A stretch of DNA of 64,000 bases from Puia dinghuensis (GCF_014642875.1 NZ_BMJC01000005.1:310001-374000); one strand, 5' to 3'. Shown: positions 26,389-36,085, numbered from the stretch's first letter. Notes: generated by a model not told the origin, from the sequence alone. A program made the numbers and translations.

Positions 26389-28632
26389 ATGGATTTTCTG
26401 TATTATATCCGGGTTGTACTCAAAAGAAAATGGGTTATTCTATTGGTGGGAATCATCGCTGGAGGGGTAGCTTACTATTTTATGCGCAACGAGCCTAAGA
26501 CCTACAAGTCGGTCTCGCAGATCTCCACAGGCTTCACTATCAACGATGAGTTCAGACTTGGCGATAACAACTTCTCCCTCTTCGATGCCGATGTAAAGTT
26601 CAACAACGCCATCGCGACCTTCAACTCTCCCATCGTCATCAATCTCCTTTCCTATACCCTTATCCTTCACGACCTGGAAAACCCCAATCCTTTCCGGGTT
26701 CCTACACCGGAAAGCAGAAAACTTCCACTTTACCAGTCCGTCAACCAGGAAAAAGCCCGGAAAGACTTTTCCGACAAACTGGAAACCGTGACCATGCTCA
26801 ACAGCTTCAATCCCGACGAAAAGAAGCTGCTGGAATTCCTGGCTCTCTATAAATATGACTACAAATCCATCACAAGCAAACTGACGGTCCAGCGCCTGCA
26901 GGGGACAGACTATATCCAGATCGAATTCCTTTCGGAGAAACCCGAGCTGTCCGCCTTTGTCGTCAACACCATATTCCAGCAATTCCTCCGGTATTATAAT
27001 ACGACCCGTAGCAACAGGTCGCAGGAAGGCATCGACACCCTCCGCAGCCTGATGGAAAAAAAGAAAATTGAGCTCGATGCGAAGAACGCATTGCTGCGGG
27101 GAGAAGCCCCTGTCGGTGCGGCGGCGGATACCCGAAAACTGGCCGACCTTACCAATCTCGAGCGGGCACTCACGGATGAAAAATCCCGGCAGGTGAACCT
27201 CTACTCCAACCTCCGGAAAGTAAACCAGCGCCTCGCCAACATGGGCGTCGATGCGCAGGCGACAACGCAGAACACCGCCACCACGACAGACCAGACCAAC
27301 AGCGAGGTGTTGATCCTGCGCAAAGCAAAGGAACAGGCCTACCTCGACTATGTCAACAGCGGTTCGAGTGATAAGAATCTCCTGGCGAAATACAACCAGC
27401 TCAACAAGGAATACCAGAATAAGATCATCAATTCCAACCAGTCTCTTGCCAGAACCGATCCGGGCACGGGCAAGATAGACGATCCGACGACGAAAAAAGC
27501 CGACCTCCTGCAGGAAAAAAGCGATATCGATTTCGACATCCAGGAAAGTACAAGATACATCGACTCCCTCCAGACCCGCATCAACATGCTCAGGGGAAAT
27601 TCCGACCGTGACGCCTCGAAGGAAGTAGCCGTCGAAAGCCTTATAAAGGACGCCGACCAGGCCAATAAAGACTACCTGGAGATCAAAAAGAAATACAACG
27701 ACGCTATCGACCTCACCAGTTCGTCCCTGAACAATTTCCGGCAGATACTGTTGGGCCAGCCGGCGATCACGCCCGAGCCTTCAAAAAAACTGCTCATTGT
27801 CGGAGGGGCTGCTGTAGGCGCCATGGTCACCGCCATTCTCATTATCCTGGTGCTGGCCTATCTCGATTCTTCGGTAAAGACCCCCCGTCTCTTCGCCCGG
27901 GTGGTTAACCTGAAGCTCATCAGCATGATCAATTTCATGAACCTGAGACAGAAGAGCATCGCCGAACTGGTTACCACACTCGACACGACCTACGATACCA
28001 AGGACAAGATACGCCACAACGTCTTCCGCGAATCGCTGCGCAAACTGAGATACGAGATAGAGACCAGCGGTAAAAAGATATTCCTCTTCACCAGCACCAA
28101 AAAAGGCCAGGGCAAGACGACCATCATCCAGGCCCTCTCCTATAGCATGAGCATGAGTAAGAAAAAGATACTCATCATCGATACCAACTTCTGCAACAAC
28201 GATCTCACCACAGCGCTCGATGCGCCACGCATCCTCGAGAAGATCGTCCCCAACGACCGCACCGAGGATAGCCTCGCCGAACAGATAAGAAACCTTTCGA
28301 AGGATATCGGCGTCGATACGGTCTTTATCATCGGCTCCGAAGGCGGTGATTATACCCCCTCTGAAATTCTACCACGCAAACACCTCCTTCAGCACCTGAA
28401 GAGCCTGTCCAACGACTATGACTACATCTTCCTGGAAGGGCCGCCCTTGAACGATTTTTCTGACAGCCGTGAGCTGGCACAGTATGTAGACGGCGTCATC
28501 GCCATCTTCTCTGCCGACCAGATCATCAAGCAAATTGACAAGGAATCCCTGGAATTCTTCAATGAATTGAACGGGAAGTTCAGCGGTTCCATTCTGAATA
28601 AGGTGGACCTGGAAATGGTCAACGTTTCCTGA
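26389..28632 (+). CDS. Wzz/GumC-like chain-length regulator with BY-kinase-like domain
   Basis: A 747-residue inner-membrane protein of the polysaccharide co-polymerase type. A first membrane segment (about 15-32), a long periplasmic coiled-coil region (about 190-440) and a second membrane segment (about 465-490) are followed by a cytosolic P-loop domain. That domain has Walker A TSTKKGQGKTT, Walker A' ILIIDTNF and FLEGPP near the Walker B position. BY-kinases normally end in a tyrosine cluster that is autophosphorylated; here the tail is DLEMVNVS with no tyrosine in the last 40 residues. It could be an ATPase-only regulator, or be phosphorylated elsewhere. Role: control of exopolysaccharide polymerisation and export together with the neighbouring polymerase and flippases. 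The TolC-like gene follows. Confidence 0.88.
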   Translation: MDFLYYIRVVLKRKWVILLVGIIAGGVAYYFMRNEPKTYKSVSQISTGFTINDEFRLGDNNFSLFDADVKFNNAIATFNSPIVINLLSYTLILHDLENPNPFRVPTPESRKLPLYQSVNQEKARKDFSDKLETVTMLNSFNPDEKKLLEFLALYKYDYKSITSKLTVQRLQGTDYIQIEFLSEKPELSAFVVNTIFQQFLRYYNTTRSNRSQEGIDTLRSLMEKKKIELDAKNALLRGEAPVGAAADTRKLADLTNLERALTDEKSRQVNLYSNLRKVNQRLANMGVDAQATTQNTATTTDQTNSEVLILRKAKEQAYLDYVNSGSSDKNLLAKYNQLNKEYQNKIINSNQSLARTDPGTGKIDDPTTKKADLLQEKSDIDFDIQESTRYIDSLQTRINMLRGNSDRDASKEVAVESLIKDADQANKDYLEIKKKYNDAIDLTSSSLNNFRQILLGQPAITPEPSKKLLIVGGAAVGAMVTAILIILVLAYLDSSVKTPRLFARVVNLKLISMINFMNLRQKSIAELVTTLDTTYDTKDKIRHNVFRESLRKLRYEIETSGKKIFLFTSTKKGQGKTTIIQALSYSMSMSKKKILIIDTNFCNNDLTTALDAPRILEKIVPNDRTEDSLAEQIRNLSKDIGVDTVFIIGSEGGDYTPSEILPRKHLLQHLKSLSNDYDYIFLEGPPLNDFSDSRELAQYVDGVIAIFSADQIIKQIDKESLEFFNELNGKFSGSILNKVDLEMVNVS

Positions 28633-28649
28633 GCCGTGAGCCGAAAACC

Positions 28650-29426
28650 ATGAATCATACCAAACTCGTATATTCCATGAATCTCAGAGCTTGTTTATTG
28701 ATCGCCCTGACATTGTTGATCGTTTCCACATCCGTCCGAGCCCAGGTTCAGACCGAAGGTCATCAGGTACAATCACCCTATACGCCGCCTGTCAGCAAAC
28801 GCCCTATCCGGTCGCTCCCCATCAAGGACACCGGCGTGGAAGAAAAGCTGGTCCAGCTGGCCCTCCAGAATGTCGGCTACGACGCGGTCACCCGCGGGAT
28901 CACTATTGCCCAGTATAAGGTGAAGAAGGAAAAACTTTCCTGGTTCGATCTGCTCCAGATCTCCTCCCAGTTCAACGACCAGTCTTTCAAACATTATGCA
29001 GCTAACAGCAACATAGCTTACATCTATCCCAAATACTTCTACGGCATCACCATCCCCATCGGTACCCTGCTCTCAAAAGGCGGCTCGGTAAAAGCAGCAA
29101 GAGAAGAAGTAAAGATCGCCGAAGACAACCAGATAATTGCCGCCCTGAAGCTCAGGACCGATGTTCTTTCCAAATACAAACAATGGCGGTCGAGCAATGC
29201 CCTGGTCAACCTCCAGCGACAGGTAGCCGACGACATACACGCCGCCTTTCTACAGGTAGAAAAACGATTCAACGATGGGCAGGTAACCATCGAAGCGTAT
29301 AGTGACGCCTCGCGCAGCTATACCACCGAAATGACAAAACTTATCACGTTTCAACTACAGGCCGATACGCAAAAGCTGGAGATCGAACAGATCATCGGTG
29401 TGCGATTGGAATCAGTCCTCAACTAA
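28650..29426 (+). CDS. Half-size TolC-like outer-membrane/periplasmic protein
   Basis: A 258-residue exported protein. The start at 28650 gives an n-extended signal; ATG 28677 gives a neat signal peptide (MNLRACLLIALTLLIV to VRAQ) and may be the real start. The mature part has TolC-family features: long helices, the PIGTLLSKGGSVKAAREEV block that resembles the turn before the second helical hairpin, and a closing IEQIIGVRLESVL. TolC proteins are usually about 420-480 residues with two internal repeats, so this holds about one repeat. It sits directly after the Wzz-like gene, where a Wza-type export lipoprotein would be expected, and none is present in the window. It may stand in for, or cap, the export channel. 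Confidence 0.72.
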   Translation: MNHTKLVYSMNLRACLLIALTLLIVSTSVRAQVQTEGHQVQSPYTPPVSKRPIRSLPIKDTGVEEKLVQLALQNVGYDAVTRGITIAQYKVKKEKLSWFDLLQISSQFNDQSFKHYAANSNIAYIYPKYFYGITIPIGTLLSKGGSVKAAREEVKIAEDNQIIAALKLRTDVLSKYKQWRSSNALVNLQRQVADDIHAAFLQVEKRFNDGQVTIEAYSDASRSYTTEMTKLITFQLQADTQKLEIEQIIGVRLESVLN

Positions 29427-29427
29427 C

Positions 29428-30006
29428 ATGAAAAGACGTACAGCCATTGGCCGAATCGTGCTCGCCGGCGTCGTTGGCGCAGGAGCCTTCTCCGGGTACA
29501 AATGGTACGAATGGAACAGGACCCCTGACATGGACTATCTCGACCGGCGCCGGGCTACCCTCGCCGCGCTCGTCCAGACCATCCTCCCGCCGAGCCCTAC
29601 CATCCCCGGTGCTGCCGACGCAGGCGTACATGACTATATCATCCGCTACGTAAAAGATTGCGTAGACGCGCACACCGCCAATACCTTTATCGATGGACTG
29701 AAAGATGTCGCTCACTATAGCCGGAGCCACTTCAACAAAGAGTACGAAGCCTGCACTCCGGAAGAACAAACCTCCATCCTGCAACACTTCGAAGAAAAAG
29801 GCCGCCCCTTCAACGGTGTCCTGGGCAAGGCGGAAACCAAATTCCTGGGCCCGGCCTTCTTCCCTCTCCTGCGCGAATACACTGTGCGAGGCTACTGTAC
29901 ATCAGAAGCGGGTGCAACCAAAGGACTGACCTATGTCCCCGTCCCCGGCAGTTTCCACGGCTGCATCCCGAAAACCCCCGGCCAAAGGGCATGGGCAACC
30001 AAATAA
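29428..30006 (+). CDS. Gluconate 2-dehydrogenase subunit 3-like protein
   Basis: A 192-residue protein of the small-subunit family found with periplasmic GMC dehydrogenases. The N-terminus MKRRTAIGRIVLAGVVGAGAF has a twin arginine followed by a hydrophobic stretch, consistent with Tat export of a pre-folded complex. ATLAALVQTILPPSPTIPGAADAGV is the family hallmark region near residue 50. The open frame extends to 29398 inside the preceding gene, but ATG 29428 just after that stop gives the proper signal. The gene ends 6 bases before the catalytic GMC subunit. Role: accessory or export partner of the flavoprotein. Confidence 0.88.
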   Translation: MKRRTAIGRIVLAGVVGAGAFSGYKWYEWNRTPDMDYLDRRRATLAALVQTILPPSPTIPGAADAGVHDYIIRYVKDCVDAHTANTFIDGLKDVAHYSRSHFNKEYEACTPEEQTSILQHFEEKGRPFNGVLGKAETKFLGPAFFPLLREYTVRGYCTSEAGATKGLTYVPVPGSFHGCIPKTPGQRAWATK

Positions 30007-30012
30007 AAACGT

Positions 30013-31734
30013 ATGGGCGATCAGCAACAAACTCCGAATCTCAATACAAAAGGCGTCCAGGCAAATACCTATGACGCCATCGTAGTAGGCTCCGGCATCA
30101 GCGGCGGCTGGGCCGCAAAAGAACTCTGCGAAAAAGGCCTGAAGACCCTCGTACTGGAAAGAGGACGCAACATCACCCACATAAAAGATTATACCACAGC
30201 CTTCATGGCCCCATGGGAATTCCCCCATCACCTGGCCAATACCCTCAAAGACAAAGAAGCGGACCCCGTGGCAAGCGGTGCCTACGATGAAGCCTGCAAA
30301 CAATTTTTCGTCAGCGACCGCGAACATCCCTACATCCAGGAGAAACCCTTCTACTGGATCCGCAGCTACCAGGTCGGCGGCCGGTCTCTCACCTGGGGAA
30401 GACAATGCTACCGGCTCAGCGACCTCGACTTCGAAGCCAATGCCAAAGAGGGCATCGCCGTCGACTGGCCCATCCGGTATAAAGATATAGCTCCCTGGTA
30501 CGACTATGTGGAGTCCTTCGTCGGCATCAGCGGAAAAGCCGAAGGTCTCCCCCACCTCCCCGACGGGGTCTTCCTGCCACCGATGGACATGACCTGTGTC
30601 GAGACCGAATTCGCACAAAAGATCAAAGAGAAATATTCCGATCGCCTCGTCACCATAGGCCGCGTCGCCAACCTCACCGAGGCCTGGAAAGGCCGTGGGC
30701 CCTGCCAGTTCCGCAATCTCTGCTACCGGGGCTGCCCCTTCAGCGGCTACTTCAGCAGCAACGCCGCCACCCTCCCCGCCGCACAGGCCACCGGCAATAT
30801 GACCCTCCTGCCAGACTCCATCGTCATCGAGGTGCTCTACGACAAACAACAACACAAGGCCAGCGGAGTCCGGGTCATGAACGCTCATACCAAAACCGTC
30901 ACCGATTATTTCGCCCGCATCATTTTCCTCAACGCCTCCACCATCGCCACAGCCTCCATCCTGCTGCAGTCCACCTCCCGCAGCTTCCCCAACGGCCTGG
31001 GCAACTCCAGCCAGCAGGTGGGCCATAACCTCATGGACCATTTCAGCAGCACCGGCGCACAAGGCGAATACGAAGGCTTCGATGATAAATACTACTCCGG
31101 CAGACGCCCCGTCGGCATCTATATGCCCCGCTTCCAAAACCTGGGCCCCTCCACCGCCCGCAAGGACTTTCTCCGCGGCTACGGCCTCCAGGGCAACGGC
31201 TCCCGCCTGCGAGGCATCGATCAGTTACCCGTTCTAGATGGCTTCGGCCCCAAATTCCGCGACCAGCTGGTACAGCCCGGTCCCTGGACGCTATGGCTCG
31301 GCGGCTGGGCCGAGGCGCTTCCCTATTACTCCAATAAGATCACCCTCGACCAGAATAAAAAAGATTCATGGGGCCTCCCCCTGGTAAAGATCGACTTCGA
31401 ATACAAGGAGAACGAGACCAATATGCGAAAAGATATACTGGCCTCCACGGAAGAAATGCTGACAGTCGCCGGTTTCAAAAATATCAGTTCCTACAACCAC
31501 ACCCCCATCGGCGGCGCCACCGTCCACGAAATGGGCACCGCCCGTATGGGCCGCGACCCAAAGACTTCCGTCCTCAACGCCTTCAACCAGATGCACGACG
31601 TGAAGAATGTCTTTATCACCGACGGCAGCTGCATGACCTCCGGAGCCTGTCAGAACCCATCCCTCACTTATATGGCCCTGACAGCCCGCGCCTGCGACTA
31701 CGCCGTCACAGAAATGAAAAAAGGAAATTTGTAG
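30013..31734 (+). CDS. GMC-family FAD oxidoreductase, sugar/alcohol dehydrogenase
   Basis: A 573-residue flavoprotein. The N-terminal Rossmann motif is VVGSGISGGWAAKEL, followed by VLERGRN. A QVGGRSLTWGRQCYR segment contacts the flavin, and the C-terminal GMC domain has the active-site-type VHEMGTARMG and NPSLTYMALTARA. Members paired with subunit 3 oxidise sugars or sugar acids in the periplasm and pass electrons to a cytochrome c subunit, which is not present here. It has no own signal peptide, as expected if it is co-exported with the Tat-type partner. The substrate is unknown; a sugar linked to the surrounding glycan genes is possible. Confidence 0.9.
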   Translation: MGDQQQTPNLNTKGVQANTYDAIVVGSGISGGWAAKELCEKGLKTLVLERGRNITHIKDYTTAFMAPWEFPHHLANTLKDKEADPVASGAYDEACKQFFVSDREHPYIQEKPFYWIRSYQVGGRSLTWGRQCYRLSDLDFEANAKEGIAVDWPIRYKDIAPWYDYVESFVGISGKAEGLPHLPDGVFLPPMDMTCVETEFAQKIKEKYSDRLVTIGRVANLTEAWKGRGPCQFRNLCYRGCPFSGYFSSNAATLPAAQATGNMTLLPDSIVIEVLYDKQQHKASGVRVMNAHTKTVTDYFARIIFLNASTIATASILLQSTSRSFPNGLGNSSQQVGHNLMDHFSSTGAQGEYEGFDDKYYSGRRPVGIYMPRFQNLGPSTARKDFLRGYGLQGNGSRLRGIDQLPVLDGFGPKFRDQLVQPGPWTLWLGGWAEALPYYSNKITLDQNKKDSWGLPLVKIDFEYKENETNMRKDILASTEEMLTVAGFKNISSYNHTPIGGATVHEMGTARMGRDPKTSVLNAFNQMHDVKNVFITDGSCMTSGACQNPSLTYMALTARACDYAVTEMKKGNL

Positions 31735-31745
31735 GGCTCACCGGA

Positions 31746-33251
31746 TCACCGCAGTCGCGGCGTTTCCTCCGGAACATAGTTAGCCCTCAGCAGAATCGCT
31801 ATACAGGGATAAAAGAACTCTACCATAGTGATCTCGCCGATGCCTTCCTGCGCGATATCGCCGACAACAAAGGTGAAGATACAGGCAAGACAGGCCGCTA
31901 TCACCGTTTTGTTACGATCACTTGGCGCAGTGAAATACTCCCTTATACCCGTCCGCATTACCATGAATAAAAGGATCACGCTGATGATGAGGCCGATCCA
32001 CCCCATCTCCAGGGCCGTCTTCAGATAATTGTCATCCGTCGCGAAACCCGCCAGATAATGCCCCGGGTTATAGGTTACCCCGTTGGCATTGGTGGTACCA
32101 AGCCCGCCGCCTATCGGATGCACAAGGATATAGGGCTGGATCATATGCCGGTTTCGCTCCCGTACCAGATTGGATTCGTCATGCTGGCCTTCGAAACTGG
32201 TGCGAAACCGATTGAGCGTAGGACTCCCGTAATAGGGAAGCCTGATCATTATCAGCAGGAGGGCGACAGCCGCGATGGCCAGCATCCGCGTTTCCTTCCT
32301 GTCCATCCTCAACAGGACATACAACCCCAAACCCGCCACCATCATGATGTTCGAAGTGCGCGTCCCCGAATAGGTACTGGCAAGCAACATGGGGATCACT
32401 CCTATAAGGTAAAGCCGCTTCCGCGCTTTTCTTTTTTCATTCAGCCCGATAATCGTATACAGCACCACCATGGCCGCCATATCCATCCCAAAGGCCGTCG
32501 GCCCTGACGTGGTCGAGAATTTCCTCACCTGGCCGGCAAAAAACACCGAGGCGCCCTTGTTCTTAGCGATATACACCATCTCGAAGGGGAACAATCCATG
32601 CCATTGCTCGATACAACCATACAGACCGCAAAGGAAAGAAGCCCAGAAAAGCACCAGCAGGAATTCATCTATCCGCTTCCAACTGCTAAAGACGTGAAAC
32701 GAAATAAAAAGCAGCAAAATAGCTTCCAGATAAAGCCGGAAGGTGGTATACCAGCCAAACAAAGAGTGAGCCAGCGGGTTAAAAAATTCCAAAAGACCCA
32801 TCAGAAACAGGATAAGGGTCCAGACCATCACCTGCGACCTGAACAAATAGGCCGATGCCTGTCGCAGATTGTCTCTTCTCAATACAAAACCCAGCATGGC
32901 TAAAACAAGCAGGGCATCATAGCCGATCCCCGGCTTCGCCACCTGGGCGTCCACGTCCAACAACCGCGGAACGACATATATAAAGTAATTGAAGAAAACG
33001 ATGAAATACAGCGCTATCCTCGCGCTGGCCAGACAGGGAAGGGCGACGCAAAGCCCAAACACCACTGCAAGAACGACTCCCCCGAGAACCGGCTGCCTGG
33101 GCATAAGATAGCCAAGCGTCGCCGCCATCAACCCTAACAGAATGTACCCGAACCAGTTGTTCAATTTCTCGTCGAGAAAGGTCTTCGCCAGGAATTTGCT
33201 GAACCGGCCGCTTACCCGCTGTTTCCGCCGAATTGCATAATTGTTGTCCAT
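31746..33251 (-). CDS. O-antigen ligase/polymerase-like (Wzy/WaaL) membrane protein
   Basis: A 501-residue polytopic protein of about eleven to twelve hydrophobic segments. The long loop near residues 350-430 holds the conserved R-x-R-x-H patch (RERNRHM) and HPIGGGLGTTNANG with DDNYLKTALEMGWIG, the signature of the Wzy_C/O-antigen ligase superfamily. It would polymerise repeat units or ligate the finished chain at the periplasmic face. It converges on the GMC gene with an 11-base gap and is divergent from a Cupin_8 gene. Polymerase versus ligase cannot be decided from sequence alone. Confidence 0.87.
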   Translation of the reverse strand: MDNNYAIRRKQRVSGRFSKFLAKTFLDEKLNNWFGYILLGLMAATLGYLMPRQPVLGGVVLAVVFGLCVALPCLASARIALYFIVFFNYFIYVVPRLLDVDAQVAKPGIGYDALLVLAMLGFVLRRDNLRQASAYLFRSQVMVWTLILFLMGLLEFFNPLAHSLFGWYTTFRLYLEAILLLFISFHVFSSWKRIDEFLLVLFWASFLCGLYGCIEQWHGLFPFEMVYIAKNKGASVFFAGQVRKFSTTSGPTAFGMDMAAMVVLYTIIGLNEKRKARKRLYLIGVIPMLLASTYSGTRTSNIMMVAGLGLYVLLRMDRKETRMLAIAAVALLLIMIRLPYYGSPTLNRFRTSFEGQHDESNLVRERNRHMIQPYILVHPIGGGLGTTNANGVTYNPGHYLAGFATDDNYLKTALEMGWIGLIISVILLFMVMRTGIREYFTAPSDRNKTVIAACLACIFTFVVGDIAQEGIGEITMVEFFYPCIAILLRANYVPEETPRLR

Positions 33252-33490
33252 GGAAAGGTCAGAGAAATACGACTTTTAAAACAATGAAAATAAAGGTTAT
33301 GACAATACAGGCGACCACCAGTTTCTCATGCGTGCTGACTACCCTATCTGCGGTATTTTTTTGCTTATTCATAAAAGAACCCCTTCATTATCAATCTCCC
33401 TGCAAAGGGAATACCAGGCTACCCCCCTGAAGGGTTTAATAATTCATAAAAATATGTATATCTTGGCAAACTTAATAATTGTAAATCCCT

Positions 33491-34324
33491 ATGCTCACCG
33501 TAGACCGCCGTACAAACCTCTCTTACGAAGAGTTCAAAAATGAATACCTGATCCCCAGAAAACCCGTCATCATCACCGACGCAACCGCGGCCTGGAAAGC
33601 CTCCACATGGACCCCGGAATTCTTCAGGGAAAGATACCCTGACAAAATGCTCTCGACAGACCAGGGCGAAATGCGGATGGGGGATTTCATCGACGCCATC
33701 ACCAACAACAGCGATACCCCCGGACCATTCCTCCGCGAACAACCGCTAAAAGACGTTTTTCCCGATCTTATAGATCATGTAGAACCTACCCCCTCTTATG
33801 TCACGCCCAATTGGCTCGGCGGCAACTATCTCGTCGGCTCCGTAACGCGCCGGCTCAACCGCGAATCGCATATCGAAGTGAATTTCTGCGGCCGCAGGAT
33901 CTTTCCCTACCTGCATATCGACGACCTGGGTGTCCATGCCTTCATCACCCAGCATTATGGCGACAAAGAGTTGATCATCTATCCCCCCGACCAGGAACCC
34001 TTCCTCTACCGGAAACCTGACACCCGCTTCTCCGAGATCGTCGACGTCGACAACCCCGATCTGGAAAAATATCCGCTCTTCGCAAAAGCCACGGCTATCC
34101 GCGTCGTCGTCAAAGCCGGTGAAAGCGCCTTCATGCCCTCCGGCTGGTGGCACACCACCCGCGTACCAGGCACATCGCTTAGCACCGTGATCAGCCTTTC
34201 CAATGCTTCCAACTGGGCCGACCTGGTAGATTACATGCAAAACACCAGCTACAGCCCCCGACTCTTCCGCATCTATTCTCTCTACCTCAAGAGCGCCGGT
34301 TACCTGAAGTCGCGGTTTAGTTAA
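33491..34324 (+). CDS. Cupin_8/JmjC-like putative Fe(II)/2-oxoglutarate oxygenase, copy 1
   Basis: A 277-residue soluble protein with the Cupin_8 (JmjC-like) fold. Iron ligands are visible as H142-x-D144 (LHIDD) and the distal H221 (GWWHTTR), so a catalytic site is likely. The N-terminal block KPVIITDATAAWKAS is typical of JmjC-like hydroxylases related to FIH and TYW5. Two relatives lie at 39093 and 39974, all within 8 kb and near glycan and NRPS genes. Known members hydroxylate proteins, RNA or small molecules; the substrate here is unknown. A 239-base gap precedes it, and the 3' end overlaps the convergent GT39 gene by 8 bases. Confidence 0.82.
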   Translation: MLTVDRRTNLSYEEFKNEYLIPRKPVIITDATAAWKASTWTPEFFRERYPDKMLSTDQGEMRMGDFIDAITNNSDTPGPFLREQPLKDVFPDLIDHVEPTPSYVTPNWLGGNYLVGSVTRRLNRESHIEVNFCGRRIFPYLHIDDLGVHAFITQHYGDKELIIYPPDQEPFLYRKPDTRFSEIVDVDNPDLEKYPLFAKATAIRVVVKAGESAFMPSGWWHTTRVPGTSLSTVISLSNASNWADLVDYMQNTSYSPRLFRIYSLYLKSAGYLKSRFS

Positions 34325-35948
34325 TCCGTTGGAGGATACAAATGGTTCCCGATGCAGCGCCCATCCATCGGCGGTAGGGATATTCTTTCACCACCCGATA
34401 ACCGGCCACCGGTCCGAAAGAGACCAGCCATTCGTCGTCTTTCACCCACCACCAGCTCTTTCGGGCCGGGTCTTCCTGCCAGTCATAGGTATCATCGAAT
34501 AAATAGTAGCCGTTGAAAGCCGGTCCTCCATCGATCTTCGTGGGCGGCAGATGCTGCTCGTCCGTCAGGTAATGCAGGGCTTCCCACCGCGCGCGGTTCC
34601 AGGAAAAATAATTATACGTCTCGCCCACCGATACTACTGCAAATACCACCAGCACGGTAAGCGCAATTCCGATACTCAACGGCCGGAAGGAGATAGCCGG
34701 CGCCAGCCGCATCCCCACAAGCGCACATAACAAGGGCAGCATAGGCAAGAGATAGCGATCGAACGTCCCGCCGACCAGCATGACCCCGAGATAAAGGACC
34801 AAAAAAGCTACCAGGAACACAACCCCGGGTTCCGCTTTCACCGTCGCGGTCAACCTACGCAGATACCGTATCGCCTGTACCCCCGCAACCGCCAGCAGCC
34901 CCGCCCCGATGGCGCCCGCCACCGTCACCAGCACCCATACGCTATGTGCGATCAAAGGAGTGTTCGGCAAATGCAGGATCATCGTATCCCGCAGATCGGT
35001 TACGCCTACGCCTGCCGGATTGATGATATTCCCGAAAAAGGGCATCACCTTCTTCGTACCCACACAATATCCCAGCACAACCAATACCGTCAGCGCATAC
35101 CAGACCAGCATCCGCCGGCTGACCCTGAACAGGAACAACAGCGGCAGGATAAACAATCCGCTGTAGACGAGTACGCCGAAGACCTGCTTTGTCAGGAAGA
35201 AAGGAAGCGGGTATTCCTTATTGGTGAAATTCATCCGGATATGGTTGAACCCCTCATCATACAACAACGGCCGGCCGGAATAATGATAAAGCAGGCTATT
35301 GTACACCAGGTAAGAAACAACCACCGCAGCCACACCACCGGCCGCCATCAGCAAGGACTTCCGGCTCCAACTATCTTTCACAACCACCACCAGGGCCCAA
35401 CTTACGATGACCAGCAGCCCCAGTTGCCTGATCAATGTAGCGCAGATGCAAAAAAAGACGCCCCAAAGGATGTACCTCCGGCCGGCGCCCCTCATCCCCT
35501 TCAACAGGCAATACACCGACAACCACAAGGCGGCAGCAAAAGGGACATCCGTCATAAATGAATTGGCAAGATTAAGATAGAGCGGGTTCACCAGCACGAT
35601 CAGCCCCGTAAAAAAGGCCAATCGATTATTTCCCGTCAGTTCCTTCACGATACCATAGCTGCACAGCACACCAACAAGTCCCAGAACGATAGTGGATAAC
35701 CGTACTATGAAAAAAGAAAAACCGAACAACCGGCAAAACAACATGCCCCAACCTAATTGGGCGATGAGCGGCATCGAGGTGAAACCACAGATGCTAAAGG
35801 AATGAAGCCGGTAAAGATTCTCCAGGCTGCGGGTGTAGGACCAATCGTCATTCAGCGGGAATTCCCCCAGGGGGCGGATAATGATCTCGATCAATATCCA
35901 TAATAGGATCAAGATCAGAAAATAATTTCTAGCGCTTTGCTTCATCAT
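34317..35948 (-). CDS. GT-C membrane glycosyltransferase (GT39/ArnT-like)
   Basis: A 543-residue membrane protein with about twelve hydrophobic segments. The first periplasmic loop begins PLNDDWSYTRSLENL, placing acidic residues where GT39/ArnT enzymes bind the lipid-phosphate sugar, and SFMTDVPFAAALW in a later loop is a family-typical block. It would transfer a sugar from a polyprenyl-phosphate donor to a glycan, lipid or protein in the periplasm. It is the second such enzyme in the window after the one at 9978, and both could use the donor made by the UbiA-SDR-HAD genes; this is inference. It is divergent from the membrane protein at 36086. Confidence 0.82.
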   Translation of the reverse strand: MMKQSARNYFLILILLWILIEIIIRPLGEFPLNDDWSYTRSLENLYRLHSFSICGFTSMPLIAQLGWGMLFCRLFGFSFFIVRLSTIVLGLVGVLCSYGIVKELTGNNRLAFFTGLIVLVNPLYLNLANSFMTDVPFAAALWLSVYCLLKGMRGAGRRYILWGVFFCICATLIRQLGLLVIVSWALVVVVKDSWSRKSLLMAAGGVAAVVVSYLVYNSLLYHYSGRPLLYDEGFNHIRMNFTNKEYPLPFFLTKQVFGVLVYSGLFILPLLFLFRVSRRMLVWYALTVLVVLGYCVGTKKVMPFFGNIINPAGVGVTDLRDTMILHLPNTPLIAHSVWVLVTVAGAIGAGLLAVAGVQAIRYLRRLTATVKAEPGVVFLVAFLVLYLGVMLVGGTFDRYLLPMLPLLCALVGMRLAPAISFRPLSIGIALTVLVVFAVVSVGETYNYFSWNRARWEALHYLTDEQHLPPTKIDGGPAFNGYYLFDDTYDWQEDPARKSWWWVKDDEWLVSFGPVAGYRVVKEYPYRRWMGAASGTICILQRIN

Positions 35949-35987
35949 TTAAGCAAGGAAGATATAGCTTTTTTCGCAGTAAATGTG

Positions 35988-35995
35988 TAGATTTG
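35988..35995 (+). promoter_or_regulatory. Putative -7 box upstream of the 36086 gene
   Basis: TAGATTTG is an exact match to TAnnTTTG, about 90 bases before ATG 36086. Because it overlaps the earlier in-frame TTG at 35993, it argues that translation starts at 36086. No convincing -33 element was seen. Confidence 0.45.
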
Positions 35996-36085
35996 TCCTA
36001 TTCGATATCCTCCTTCCTCCGATATCCCCACACGCCCGATATCCTCCCTTTACACCTGGATAGACACCCAAACATAAACCCCATT

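Noticed and set aside
29902-31137. 411-codon minus-strand frame over the GMC oxidoreductase
   Set aside because: The plus-strand flavoprotein motifs are unambiguous; the antisense product is low-complexity Gly/Ala/Glu.
33233-33490. Small plus-strand open frames before the first Cupin_8 gene
   Set aside because: They lie in the divergent intergenic spacer, overlap the 5' end of the polymerase-like gene and show no conserved pattern; a TATCTTGG near-match to a -7 box there was too weak to annotate.
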